Assembly (NCBI GenBank): GCA_019415645.1
Contig: DXYV01000007.1
Location: forward strand, 36,145 to 100,144
Length of the DNA: 64,000 nucleotides
DNA from: Clostridiales bacterium
GTDB lineage: Bacteria; Bacillota; Clostridia; Oscillospirales; Oscillospiraceae
Direction: 5' to 3'
Of the stretch, positions 48,342 to 57,051 are shown one piece after another (the stretch's first letter is position 1; each line of letters opens with the position of its first letter). Under the pieces are notes generated by a model. The model saw nothing but the letters and a program-made list of their open reading frames with translations, searched no databases and was not told the origin of the DNA. A program made the translations under genes and the position numbers.

Positions 48342-48371
48342 CAGCTGCTCTACCGACTGAGCTACAGTAGC
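48333..48371 (-). pseudogene. 5' half of host tRNA-Thr(CGT), cut off by prophage integration
   Basis: Read leftward from 48371: acceptor strand GCTACTG, D-arm TAGCTCAGTCGGTAGAGC, and anticodon 5' stem and loop up to the core. The following phage sequence (GAGTTGTTCAAAAG) does not restore the T-arm, acceptor strand or CCA. The host tRNA is thus broken, not repaired by phage sequence. Confidence 0.9.
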
Positions 48372-48434
48372 ATATTAGCATAGATAGATTATCTGGATTT
48401 CCCCTTCCAGATAGATAAATTCAGAACGGCATTT

Positions 48435-48463
48435 ATTGTAACACAAGTTCTCTGCTCCGTCAA
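48435..48463 (-). promoter_or_regulatory. Promoter of the disrupted host tRNA-Thr
   Basis: Leftward -35 TTGACG (complement of 48458-48463) and -10 TACAAT (complement of 48435-48440), spacer 17. It still reads the 5' half and then into the phage, reaching the phage tRNA-Thr about 220 bases downstream. Confidence 0.8.
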
Positions 48464-48545
48464 GCTTGAATTCAAATAATTGCGCTATCTTTGTGTAAGT
48501 TCTCCGCTGCGCCTCATTCTGTCCTCTTTTCCTTACAACTTCCCC

Positions 48546-48574
48546 TTTACATCCGTTTTCATTTCTCGTATGCT
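48546..48574 (+). promoter_or_regulatory. Promoter of the VOC-family gene
   Basis: -35 TTTACA (48546-48551), 17-base spacer, -10 TATGCT (48569-48574). Confidence 0.6.
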
Positions 48575-48633
48575 AACCACAAAGAGCGCTTCCGCGCTCC
48601 CCATCATAGACGGCTGTTTTAGGAGGTATTTTT

Positions 48634-49053
48634 ATGAACCTGACTCCACTGCATGTCGGCATCAGTGTCAAAGATATGGACGAGGCCCTGGACTGGTACC
48701 AGAAAAACCTTGGATTTCAGCTGGTGAAGGACGACGGCTTCCTCCCGCCCTTGGGCGCCCGGGTCTGCTTCTTACAGCACGGCTCATTCCAGATCGAGCT
48801 GTTTGAATATCAGGCTCCAAAGCCCCTTCCCCCGGACCGGCTCCATCCCAACCTCGATCTTCAGACCATCGGGACCAAGCATATCGCCTTCGGCGTACCG
48901 GACCTCGCGGCTCTGAAAGAGGCCTTATGCGCCAATGGGGTGGAGATTGCCCACGAGATCACCATGGGGCAGGACCACATTCTGTTTATCCGGGACTGCT
49001 GCGGCACACTGATCGAGCTGATTCAAGTCAAAGCCCCGGCCGAGTCCGACTGA
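48634..49053 (+). CDS. VOC (glyoxalase/bleomycin-resistance/dioxygenase) superfamily protein
   Basis: 139 residues. The double beta-alpha-beta-beta-beta fold starts PLHVGISVKDMDEALDWYQ and ends IRDCCGTLIELIQ. Metal-ligand-like His at the start of the first strand, His in TKHIAFGVPD and Glu near LIELIQ are present. TAGGAGG precedes the start. Could be a lactoylglutathione-lyase-like or methylmalonyl-CoA-epimerase-like enzyme; the substrate cannot be read. Confidence 0.88.
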   Translation: MNLTPLHVGISVKDMDEALDWYQKNLGFQLVKDDGFLPPLGARVCFLQHGSFQIELFEYQAPKPLPPDRLHPNLDLQTIGTKHIAFGVPDLAALKEALCANGVEIAHEITMGQDHILFIRDCCGTLIELIQVKAPAESD

Positions 49054-49421
49054 AGCGCCCAGTTTCAGCCTGAAAATACGGTTTGTATTGTCCAGACCGC
49101 CCGCGCCAGGTTTCCTGCATTTCTTTCGGCGAATTCTGCGCCAAATCATCCCCGTTTTCTTCTCTTTTTCCCCCATCCGTTTGGAAACCGCCCTCTTTTA
49201 AGTTTACATAACACCAGCCTATTTTTCCCTCTACAAAGAGTTATCCACAATTTCCACACAGTTTTCCACAGTCGTTTTCATCTGGAACTCCATGTTATTT
49301 TTTATTATCATCCAATTCTTTACAAACCCGCAATCCACATTTTACCCCTGCTCTATTTCTCCCTTTTTCTTTACATAACATTTACCGTTTCTTGTTCTGC
49401 ACCACATTCCTGCTTCCTTGC
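49054..49421. other. AT-rich intergenic region with a cluster of DnaA-box-like sites
   Basis: No gene. It contains ttatccaca (49241-49249, the consensus DnaA box), atttccaca (49250-49258), ttttccaca (49262-49270) and caatccaca (49333-49341), with T-rich stretches. Not near dnaA in this window. Confidence 0.5.
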
Positions 49422-49453
49422 AAAAAACCGGGGATGAGATTACTCATCCCCGG
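49422..49453 (-). terminator. Terminator of the polA-rimI-GNAT-tsaD operon
   Basis: 11-bp stem ccggggatgag/ctcatccccgg, loop of 4, six T leftward. The stem includes the tsaD stop codon. Confidence 0.88.
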
Positions 49454-50454
49454 CTGATGTCCCGCACCGCATAGGCATTCAGGGACATATCCGCGCAATG
49501 CCCCGCCTGATATTCATAGTAGCCCTGGCAGCCGATCATGGCGGCGTTATCGCCGCACAGCGACAGCGGCGGCAGCCAAAGCTTGTCTTCGTTCTCCCGG
49601 CAGGCCCGTTCCAGGTCCGCCCGTATCCGGCTGTTGGCCGCCACGCCGCCGGCCACCGCTACCTTGTGATAGCCGCATTGGCGGGAGGCCTCCATCACCC
49701 GCGGAACCAGGCTCTCCGAGACGGCGGCGGAAAAGGAGGCCGCCAAACCGGGCAGGTCCAGGGTCTCCCCTTTCTGCTGGGCATGGTGAATCAAATTGAG
49801 CACCGCGGTTTTCAGCCCGGAAAAGGACATATCCAGCGGGTGGTCGTCCACATGGGCCCGCGGAAAACGGTAGGCATGTTCATCTCCGCCCTGGGCCAGG
49901 CGGTCCAGCGGCCCGCCGCCGGGATACCCCAGGCCGAGCACCCGGGCGGTCTTATCAAAGCATTCCCCCGCCGCGTCGTCCCGGGTCCCCCCCAGAATCT
50001 CCATCTCCGTGTAGCCCTTCACGTCCACGATCAGAGTGGTCCCGCCTGAGACACACAGGCATACAAAAGGCGGCTCCAGATCGGGATGGGCGATATAGTT
50101 GGCCGCGATATGCCCCCGCACATGGTGAACGGGAATGAGGGGCACATCCAAGGCAAAGGCCACGCTTTTGGCAAAGTTCACGCCCACCAGCACCGCACCG
50201 ATCAAGCCGGGGGCGTAGGTCACTGCCACCGCGCCGATGTCCTGTCGGGTCAGCCCAGCCTGCCGGAGGGCCTCCTCGGCCAAGCCGGCAATGGCTTCCA
50301 CATGCTTGCGGGAGGCGATCTCCGGCACCACGCCGCCGTAGATGGCGTGCATATCCGCTGAGGAGGCAATCACGCTGGAGCAGACCGTCCGCCCATCGGT
50401 CACAACCGCCGCGGCGGTCTCGTCGCAGGAGGATTCAAAGGCCAGAATATGCAA
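49444..50454 (-). CDS. tsaD: tRNA N6-threonylcarbamoyladenosine synthase subunit TsaD
   Basis: 336 residues. The ASKHA-fold ATPase starts ILAFESSCDETAAAV, the metal-binding HxxxH is in PVHHVRGHIAANYI, and VCLCVSGGTTLIVDV and AGGVAANSRIRADLE follow. With TsaB/TsaE it transfers threonylcarbamoyl to A37 of ANN-decoding tRNAs, which include tRNA-Thr. I favour a TTG start at 50454 (HILAFESS follows); a TTG at 50481 is the alternative. Last gene of a four-gene operon. Confidence 0.93.
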   Translation of the reverse strand: MHILAFESSCDETAAAVVTDGRTVCSSVIASSADMHAIYGGVVPEIASRKHVEAIAGLAEEALRQAGLTRQDIGAVAVTYAPGLIGAVLVGVNFAKSVAFALDVPLIPVHHVRGHIAANYIAHPDLEPPFVCLCVSGGTTLIVDVKGYTEMEILGGTRDDAAGECFDKTARVLGLGYPGGGPLDRLAQGGDEHAYRFPRAHVDDHPLDMSFSGLKTAVLNLIHHAQQKGETLDLPGLAASFSAAVSESLVPRVMEASRQCGYHKVAVAGGVAANSRIRADLERACRENEDKLWLPPLSLCGDNAAMIGCQGYYEYQAGHCADMSLNAYAVRDISRG

Positions 50455-50477
50455 CGTATCAGCACCTGCTTTCCAAC

Positions 50478-51119
50478 TCAAGTGGGCTCCCCGGCTTCCG
50501 GCCCCGGGAATACCGTCGCCTCATCCTCCTCCACCCAGGCGGGAGCGGGATGGATTTCCTCGCAGGGACGCAGCGGGAGCTGGATGAACCGCTCCATATG
50601 CTCAGGCGAAAAATAATCGGCGTAGACCTGACGGTGCATGACCTCCACCTTTCGGTCGTCGGTCTCCGGACCCCGGTACAGGCAGTTGAAATGCACGCCG
50701 AACAGAGCGCACTCGTAGTCCAGGATACGGAAGCCGTTGCGCTGGTAAAAGCCCAGCCGGCGGCGACGCAGGTCGTCCTCCGCTGGGTCTCCGCTGGTGG
50801 GCGCCTCGGCCTCTCCAAACAGCTGGCCGTAGCGTTCGGACAGCAGCTCCAGTACCTGGGAGCCCAGGCCGCCGTTGCGCTTGCCCCGCAGCACGCCGAA
50901 GTATTCCAACAGCGCGCCCCGGCGGTCCTTGGGCAGCCATACCATGGCGTAGCCCAGGGGCTCCGTCCCCTCCTGCACCAGCAGCGGGTCGTACTGTCCC
51001 ATCTCCATCAGACGCAGCATCGCCCGCAGGGGCTTCAGCTCCGCCCGCGGGAAATCCCCAGTCATTTCATCCCGGTACAGCTTGGTCAGTTCTTCTCGGT
51101 TCAGCAGTTTCAGTTCCAT
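50478..51119 (-). CDS. GNAT-family acetyltransferase
   Basis: 213 residues. The GNAT core has LEYFGVLRGKRNGGLGSQVLELL (acetyl-CoA loop R/K-x-x-G-x-G/S) and FYQRNGFRILDYECALFGV. It overlaps the rimI gene by about 50 bases in a different frame. The substrate is unknown. The ATG at 51119 is preferred to an upstream TTG. Confidence 0.82.
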   Translation of the reverse strand: MELKLLNREELTKLYRDEMTGDFPRAELKPLRAMLRLMEMGQYDPLLVQEGTEPLGYAMVWLPKDRRGALLEYFGVLRGKRNGGLGSQVLELLSERYGQLFGEAEAPTSGDPAEDDLRRRRLGFYQRNGFRILDYECALFGVHFNCLYRGPETDDRKVEVMHRQVYADYFSPEHMERFIQLPLRPCEEIHPAPAWVEEDEATVFPGPEAGEPT

Positions 51120-51573
51120 GATGTTCAAACTCCAGTGTCATAATGATCGCGTCCTCCCGGGGCGCGTCGTAGTATTGTTTGCGCCGGCCCGCCTCCTGGA
51201 AGCCGTATTTTCGGTACAGCGCGATGGCGGCTTCATTGGAAGCCCGGACCTCCAGGGTCAGGAAGGCCAGGTTTGCCTGTCCAAAGCGCAGGAACGCGCC
51301 CAGCAGCTCGCCGGCCACGCCCTGACGGCGGTATCGGGGGTCCACCGCCACGTTGGCGATGTACCCCTCGTCCAGAATACAGTGAAGGCCCGCGTAGCCC
51401 ACCACCTCGTCCTGCTCGGTCACCGCAGCCAGGAAGCAGGCGCTGTCATTGAACAGCTCCTCCCGCAGCATCTCCTCGGTCCAGGGGTGGGAGAAGCACT
51501 GCCGCTCCAGCGCGGCGATGCCGGGAATCCATTCGGCGGTCATCGGGGCCAGCCGGTAGGGGATTCGTTCCAT
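51067..51573 (-). CDS. rimI: Ribosomal protein S18 alanine N-acetyltransferase-like
   Basis: 168 residues. GNAT fold with ALERQCFSHPWTEEMLREEL (RimI-type N-terminus), ANVAVDPRYRRQGVAGELL (acetyl-CoA loop) and LEVRASNEAAIALYRKYGF with YYDAPREDAIIM. ATG 51573 has AAGGAG upstream. It sits in the usual neighbourhood of tsaD. Acetylation of S18 is known for the family; a broader substrate range is possible. Confidence 0.88.
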   Translation of the reverse strand: MERIPYRLAPMTAEWIPGIAALERQCFSHPWTEEMLREELFNDSACFLAAVTEQDEVVGYAGLHCILDEGYIANVAVDPRYRRQGVAGELLGAFLRFGQANLAFLTLEVRASNEAAIALYRKYGFQEAGRRKQYYDAPREDAIIMTLEFEHHGTETAEPRRTDQAVPG

Positions 51574-51598
51574 GCCATACTCCTTCCTTTCACCGTTT

Positions 51599-54259
51599 TT
51601 AGTGGCAGTCGGCCCAGGTCTTGCCCGCCGCCGCATCGGCCACCAGAGGAACGGAGAGCTGGGCCACGCCCTCCATCTCCTGGGTCAGGAGGGTCTTGAC
51701 GGTCTCCGCGTCCGCCTCCGGGCACTCCACGATCAGCTCGTCGTGGACCTGGAGCACCAGCCGGGCCTGGAGTCCCTCCGCCTTCAGGCGGCGGCCCACC
51801 CGCACCATGGCCAGCTTGATCAGATCGGCCGCCGTGCCCTGGATGGGCGCGTTGAGGGCCACCCGCTCTCCGAAGGAGCGGGTATTGAAGTTGGAGGACT
51901 TCAGCTCCGGCACCCAGCGGCGGCGGCCCATGAGGGTGGAGACATAGCCGTTCTGTTTGGCCCGCTCCACCACGTCCTTCTGATACTGCGCCACGCCGGA
52001 GTAGGTCTTGAAATAGCGGTCCATGTAGTCCTTGGCCTCGGCCACGGTCACATGGATGTCCTGTGAAAGGGAAAAGGCCGAGATTCCATAGACGATTCCG
52101 AAATTCACCGCCTTGGCGGAGGAGCGCTCCGCTTTTGTGACCTCCTCCGGCGGAATGCCCAGCACCTGGCTGGCGGTAAGGGTATGAATGTCGGCTCCGG
52201 TGCGGAAGGCCTGCTGCATGGCCTGATCGTCCGCCATGTGGGCCAGCAGGCGCAGCTCGATTTGAGAGTAGTCCGCGTCCACCAGCAGATTTCCCTCCCC
52301 GGCCCGGAACATGTGGCGCATCTCCGCGCCCAGCTCGGTGCGCACGGGGATGTTCTGCAAATTGGGCTCCGTAGAGGACAGCCTCCCCGTGGCGGTGACC
52401 GTGTTCTGGAAGGAGGTGTGAATCCGTCCGTCCGGGCCAATCACCTTGCCCAGGCCCTCCACATAGGTGGAATTGAGCTTGGTCAGCTGGCGGTACTCCA
52501 GGATCTGATCCACGATGGGGTGCTGCCAGCGCAGTTTTTCCAGCACCTCCGCGCTGGTAGAATAGCCCGTTTTGGTCTTTTTGACCGGGGGCAGGCCCAG
52601 GTCCTCAAACAGGATGGTCCCCAGCTGCTTGGGGGAGTTGATGTTGAAGGTCTGCCCCGCCAGCTCATAAATAGAGGTCTCCAGCTGGGCGATTCGGCCG
52701 GTCAGCATGGTCCCGAAGTCGGCCAGCGCCTTCCGGTCCACCAGGAAGCCCGTCACCTCCATCTCCGCCAGCACCGGGCACAGGGGAAGCTCCAGCTCGG
52801 TCAGCAGCGGGAGCATCTCCAGCTCCTCCAGCCGCCGGGTCAGCTCCCGCCGCAGCTCCTCCACCAGCAGCGTATGGCACAGCAGGGCGGCCAGGGGTCC
52901 CGCCGGGTCCGTCAGCGGCCCGAAGGCGTCCGGCGCCTGGTATTCCCCGGTCTTGGGCGTCTCCACCTTAAAATAAGTCACCGACAGCTTTTCCAGCTCA
53001 TAGCTGCCGTCCGTCGGAGCCAGCAGATAGGCCGCCAGTTCGGTGTCAAAGACAAATCCCCCGGTGGATAGCCCCTCCTCCAGGAGGGTGTGCATCAGGT
53101 CCTTGACCCGGTGGGACACCTTTCGGACGTCCGGGGAAAACAGCCCCCGCAGAAAGGCGTTGTAGCAGTCCAGCCGGTCGGGCTGGAACCAGGCGGCCTG
53201 ACGGCCCTCTGTCCCGTCCCAGACTACACAAACTCCGTTCAGGCCGGACAGCGCCAGCAGCGCCACATGGTCCAGCGTGCGCCACAGGGCCAGCAGCTCG
53301 TTCATCCGCATCTCTCCGGTCACGGTCTCACACGCGCACGTCCCGGTGAAGGCGGTCTCTGCCTCGGCCGGACCGCCCGCCGGGCCGGGGTGGAGCCCCA
53401 GCTTGTCGATGAGCTTGGAAAATTCCAGCTCCAGCAGCTTGGCGTAGAGGGCGGGCTCATCATAGGGCCGGCGGCGGGCGTCCTCCGGCTGGAAGTCCAG
53501 CGGCGCGTCGCAGTGGATGGTCGCCAGATCGTAGGACAGCTTGGCCATATCCCGGCCCTCGTCCAGCTTGCGCCGGGCGGCCGGCTTCAGCTCCACCTGG
53601 TCAAAGTGGTCATAGATCTCCTGTACCGTGCCGTAGTTCTGAATCAAGGTCATGGCCGTCTTTTCCCCGATTCCGGGCACGCCGGGGATGTTGTCGGAGG
53701 AATCCCCCATCAGCGCCTTCAGATCTACCATTTTGGGCGGCTCAAAGCCGTAGGCCTCCTGGAAGGCGGCGGGCGTCATCTTCTTGGTGGTGGTCTGGCC
53801 CATGCGGGTGGACACCAGGTTGACCGTCACCGTGTCGGTCACCAGCTGGAGCGAGTCCTTGTCGCCGGTGACGATGACGGTCTCCCACCCGGCGGCGGTA
53901 TCCCGGGCGGCGATGGTGCCGATCAGGTCGTCGGCCTCCCAGCCCTCCAGCTCGTAGCGCTTGATGTTCATGGCGTCCAGCACCTGCTTGAGCACCGGCA
54001 TCTGGACCGCCAGCTCCTCGGGCATCCCCTTCCGCTGCGCCTTGTAGCCCTCATAAGCCAGGTGCCGGAAGGTGGGCGCTTTCAGGTCGAAGGTCACGCA
54101 TAGGGCGTCCGGCTTCTCCTCCCCGTCCAGCTTCATCAGAATATTGAGAAAACCAAAAATCGCATTGGTGGGGAAGCCATCCCGCGTGGTAAGGTTTTGG
54201 CTCACCCCATAGAACGCGCGGTTGACGATGGAATTTCCGTCGATGACCATGAGTTTCAT
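51599..54259 (-). CDS. polA: DNA polymerase I
   Basis: 886 residues. The 5' nuclease part is about 1-290 (VIDGNSIVNRAFYG, LKALMGDSSDNIPGVPGIGEKTA). The middle region aligns with the 3'-5' exonuclease fold but lacks an obvious DxE motif, so proofreading is probably lost. Polymerase motifs are A (DADYSQIELRLLAHMADD), B (RSSAKAVNFGIVYG) and C (LQVHDELIVE). It is the chromosomal enzyme, separate from the phage polymerase. First gene of the operon. Confidence 0.95.
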   Translation of the reverse strand: MKLMVIDGNSIVNRAFYGVSQNLTTRDGFPTNAIFGFLNILMKLDGEEKPDALCVTFDLKAPTFRHLAYEGYKAQRKGMPEELAVQMPVLKQVLDAMNIKRYELEGWEADDLIGTIAARDTAAGWETVIVTGDKDSLQLVTDTVTVNLVSTRMGQTTTKKMTPAAFQEAYGFEPPKMVDLKALMGDSSDNIPGVPGIGEKTAMTLIQNYGTVQEIYDHFDQVELKPAARRKLDEGRDMAKLSYDLATIHCDAPLDFQPEDARRRPYDEPALYAKLLELEFSKLIDKLGLHPGPAGGPAEAETAFTGTCACETVTGEMRMNELLALWRTLDHVALLALSGLNGVCVVWDGTEGRQAAWFQPDRLDCYNAFLRGLFSPDVRKVSHRVKDLMHTLLEEGLSTGGFVFDTELAAYLLAPTDGSYELEKLSVTYFKVETPKTGEYQAPDAFGPLTDPAGPLAALLCHTLLVEELRRELTRRLEELEMLPLLTELELPLCPVLAEMEVTGFLVDRKALADFGTMLTGRIAQLETSIYELAGQTFNINSPKQLGTILFEDLGLPPVKKTKTGYSTSAEVLEKLRWQHPIVDQILEYRQLTKLNSTYVEGLGKVIGPDGRIHTSFQNTVTATGRLSSTEPNLQNIPVRTELGAEMRHMFRAGEGNLLVDADYSQIELRLLAHMADDQAMQQAFRTGADIHTLTASQVLGIPPEEVTKAERSSAKAVNFGIVYGISAFSLSQDIHVTVAEAKDYMDRYFKTYSGVAQYQKDVVERAKQNGYVSTLMGRRRWVPELKSSNFNTRSFGERVALNAPIQGTAADLIKLAMVRVGRRLKAEGLQARLVLQVHDELIVECPEADAETVKTLLTQEMEGVAQLSVPLVADAAAGKTWADCH

Positions 54260-54572
54260 AACAGACCGCCTTTTCTAATTCCGCGCGCCGCCGGCGCGGA
54301 CTGGTACTTTGTTGGACTGACTGCTGCGCCGGTCCGCGGTGCAGCAGTCCTTATTTTATAATGCGTACGGAACAAAAGCCAAATTCCATAAAAACAGCTC
54401 AAAAGAGCCGTTCTTGTGGAATTGCGCGGCAAACGCCGCGCGCATAAACCGCTTTGCGGTTTGTGCAGCAGACCTTATTATACGGTATTTCGGGTGTTTT
54501 TACAAGGTGGGAGCGTCCATGGAAACGTGGGCTGCAAAGCCCACGTTTCCACAAATCGTATCAAACAGGAAG
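54260..54572. other. Leader/promoter region of polA with several GC-rich hairpins
   Basis: Leftward promoter candidates are TTGGCT-N16-TATAAA (54355-54382) and TTGTAA-N17-TATAAT (54477-54505). Each -10 is followed by a similar AAGG-x-CTGCTGCAC segment. Hairpins occur at 54285-54300, 54320-54350 and 54425-54470. A strong 12-bp stem at 54521-54550 (ggaaacgtgggc with its complement) lies after the DUF4259 gene and may end its transcript. Confidence 0.5.
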
Positions 54573-55448
54573 CTACTCTGTTTCCGGCTTTTTCGGAAGT
54601 TCGCGGCCGGTTTCCAGCCAATGGTCTGCGATAGTCTTTTCAAGTGTTCCCCAACGGTTTGCATCTTTTATATAACCTTCCGCGAGCTCACTGTCGGTAA
54701 AAGGAAGTCTATCCAGATGTCCGATAACCTGGAGATCATACCAGTCAAATTCCCGTTTCAACGGCATATCAGCCGCCCAGAAATAGCGTTTTCCTTCATT
54801 GCTGTAGAATTCGGTCCGAAAAAACGGGACCGCTTCTAAATCAGACATCCGGGCCGGGGCAGCTCCCAACCAGTCATAGAGCGCTACCACAGGATTGATA
54901 TAAATATCCCCAATGTTCACTTCCCAAAAATCTACGATCAGCGCTGCTCCATACAGATTTTGAAAGGGCCAGAAACGCTCAGTGTCTTGGCGAAAAACAT
55001 CCTGTTCTGAAGGCTTCATGGTGCCAAACCGCAGAGAAAGAACATCACCCACTTGAAAGCGGTTCCGCTTGCGGACATAAGGGCGCAGCTTTTTCGGCTT
55101 CACCTGCGGTGTGCGCAGCTTGGCCGCCAGCTGTTCCATCACCTGACGGCGCTTTTTCCGGTCCGATGGGCTGGCCTCTGCCCAGCGCTCATCATCCACG
55201 TTGGAGCTCAGAATTGCCAACGCCTTTTCCTTGATGGGTTCCGTCAGATGCCCGTACTCCCATTGCAGCAGGGCTATGGTCAGCCAAAACAGATACCCGC
55301 CCTCACCATCCTGGTCCGGCATATAAATCGGCAGCATTTCTGCCAGTGCCTCCTCGGGCGTTTTCTTTTTCCGCAGCCGGTCCAGATAGTCCTCTCGCAC
55401 ATCGCAGGTATCGTCGTCACTCCAAAATCCCGTACCCCAGGCTCCCAT
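54573..55448 (-). CDS. DUF4259-domain protein
   Basis: 291 residues. The N-terminus MGAWGTGFWSDDDTCDVREDY is the signature of DUF4259, here followed by a longer C-terminal domain (FQVGDVLSLRFGTMKPSEQD ...). Such proteins often appear as immunity or housekeeping proteins of unknown role. GGAGG precedes the start. No toxin gene is adjacent. Confidence 0.78.
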   Translation of the reverse strand: MGAWGTGFWSDDDTCDVREDYLDRLRKKKTPEEALAEMLPIYMPDQDGEGGYLFWLTIALLQWEYGHLTEPIKEKALAILSSNVDDERWAEASPSDRKKRRQVMEQLAAKLRTPQVKPKKLRPYVRKRNRFQVGDVLSLRFGTMKPSEQDVFRQDTERFWPFQNLYGAALIVDFWEVNIGDIYINPVVALYDWLGAAPARMSDLEAVPFFRTEFYSNEGKRYFWAADMPLKREFDWYDLQVIGHLDRLPFTDSELAEGYIKDANRWGTLEKTIADHWLETGRELPKKPETE

Positions 55449-55538
55449 CTCTTGTCATCCTCCATTCTTTGGGGACACGGGGCCGGAAACCGGCCCAATC
55501 GCCCCGTCCAATTTTCCGGTCCAGGGCGAGCTGACCTG

Positions 55539-56945
55539 TCATCTCACGCCCTCGCCGGCCGCCAGCCGCCCCAGCGGCCGGTAGACCGTCAGATACATGG
55601 TCACAAAGCACGCCAGGCCGCCGACCAGCTGGGAGACCGCCTCCGCGGTGAACACGCCGGAGCTTCCCATGCACCAGGCCAGCAGCACCGTCAGCGGCGC
55701 GTTGAGGATGGCCTTGCGCAGCAGGGAGAAGAAAATCGCGTTTTTGGAGCGTCCCAGCGCCACAAAGACGCCCTGACCGGAGATTTGAAGGGACATAAAC
55801 ACAAACATGCAGAAATAGATCCGCATAGCGGGAATTCCCGCGGCCAGCAGACTCTCCTCCCCGTTGAACACCTGAATCAGCCAGCCGGGCGCCAGCATAG
55901 CCGCCGCCCATACCAGAGCAGAATAGGCCACCGTCACCGCCACGGTGAAGCGGATGCCCCGCAGCACCCGTCCATAGGCCCGCGCGCCGTAATTGTAACC
56001 CAGCACAGGCTGCGCACCGTTGTTCAGTCCCTGCACGGGCATCATCAGCACCTCGCGCACCGAATTGATCACGGTCATGACGCCCACATACAAATCGCCG
56101 CCGTAGTACTGAAGCGTGGCGTTGCAGACGATCTGGACCAGGGAGTTGGTCAGGTTTACAAAGAATCCCGACAGTCCCAGGGATAAAATGCGCTTCACCC
56201 GGCCGCGCTCCAACCGCAGACAGTCCCGCTTGAGACGCAGGATCGCTTTTTTCCCGGTCAGGAATTTGAGCACCCGCACGGCCGAGCACCCCTGCGCCAG
56301 GATGGTGGCCAGCGCCGCCCCCTTCACGCCCATATCCAGTCCGAAGATAAAGACCGGGTCCAGCACCAGGTTGACCACGGCGCCCAGGGCCACGGTCAGC
56401 ATACCCTTGCGGCCAAAGCCTTGGGCATTGATAAAGGGATTCATGCCCAGACTGATCATGACGAATACGGTGCCCAGCAGATAAATGGTCAGATAGTCGT
56501 CCGCGTAGCCGAACAGGGCGTCGCTGGCGCCAAAGGCGCGCAGCATGGGCTCTTTGAAGAGCAGGGCCAGCGCGGTCACCCCCACGCCAAGCAGCAGGAG
56601 CAGCGTAAAGGAATTTCCCATGACGCGCTCGGCCTCCTCCTGCTCCCCCCGCCCCCGGTGGATGGAGCACAGTGGTCCGCCGCCCATGCCGCACAGATTG
56701 GCGAACCCCATCAGGATGGAGATAATGGGCAGGGTCAGCCCCAGGCCGGTCAGCTCCTGCAGTCCGGAGCCGGGAATCCGGCCGATGTACATGCGGTCCA
56801 CCACATTATATAACACGTTGATCAGCTGCGCCATGGTCATAGGCAGCGCCATGCTCAGAATCCTGCCGGAAATACTTCCCTGGGTAAAATCATTTTCCTG
56901 CGATGCCGTGAAAATCCTCTTCTTTCTCTTGCCCCAGCCATCCAA
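55539..56945 (-). CDS. MATE-family multidrug/sodium antiporter
   Basis: About 468 residues with twelve hydrophobic segments. Landmarks are MALPMTMAQLINVLYNVVDRMYIG, MNPFINAQGFGRKGML and GLNNGAQPVLGYNYGAR of the second half. No ATG with a good ribosome site exists in the right place; TTG at 56945 is the likely start. A leftward promoter TTGCCA-N17-TATCAT lies at 57020-57048. Exports drugs or metabolites in exchange for Na+ or H+ (family knowledge). Confidence 0.82.
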   Translation of the reverse strand: MDGWGKRKKRIFTASQENDFTQGSISGRILSMALPMTMAQLINVLYNVVDRMYIGRIPGSGLQELTGLGLTLPIISILMGFANLCGMGGGPLCSIHRGRGEQEEAERVMGNSFTLLLLLGVGVTALALLFKEPMLRAFGASDALFGYADDYLTIYLLGTVFVMISLGMNPFINAQGFGRKGMLTVALGAVVNLVLDPVFIFGLDMGVKGAALATILAQGCSAVRVLKFLTGKKAILRLKRDCLRLERGRVKRILSLGLSGFFVNLTNSLVQIVCNATLQYYGGDLYVGVMTVINSVREVLMMPVQGLNNGAQPVLGYNYGARAYGRVLRGIRFTVAVTVAYSALVWAAAMLAPGWLIQVFNGEESLLAAGIPAMRIYFCMFVFMSLQISGQGVFVALGRSKNAIFFSLLRKAILNAPLTVLLAWCMGSSGVFTAEAVSQLVGGLACFVTMYLTVYRPLGRLAAGEGVR

Positions 56946-56957
56946 AAGGGGTATAGT
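56929..56957 (+). promoter_or_regulatory. Promoter of truA
   Basis: -35 TTGCCC (56929-56934), 17 bases, -10 TATAGT (56952-56957). Its start overlaps the divergent MATE leader. Confidence 0.6.
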
Positions 56958-57051
56958 AAACCTGATCGAGCTTCCTGCCGCAGGCCGGCCGGTTCTGCGA
57001 TTCTCGCTTCTTATCTGGAATGATAGCACAGTTTTATGGAGGTGGCAAGCC

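Noticed and set aside
48333..48371. The right junction might rebuild the host tRNA, as most tRNA-integrating phages do
   Set aside because: The sequence after the core (GAGTTGTTCAAAAG and onward) provides no matching anticodon stem, T-arm, acceptor strand or CCA.
53090..54103. Rightward open frame opposite polA
   Set aside because: Shadow of polA; no ribosome site or recognisable motif.
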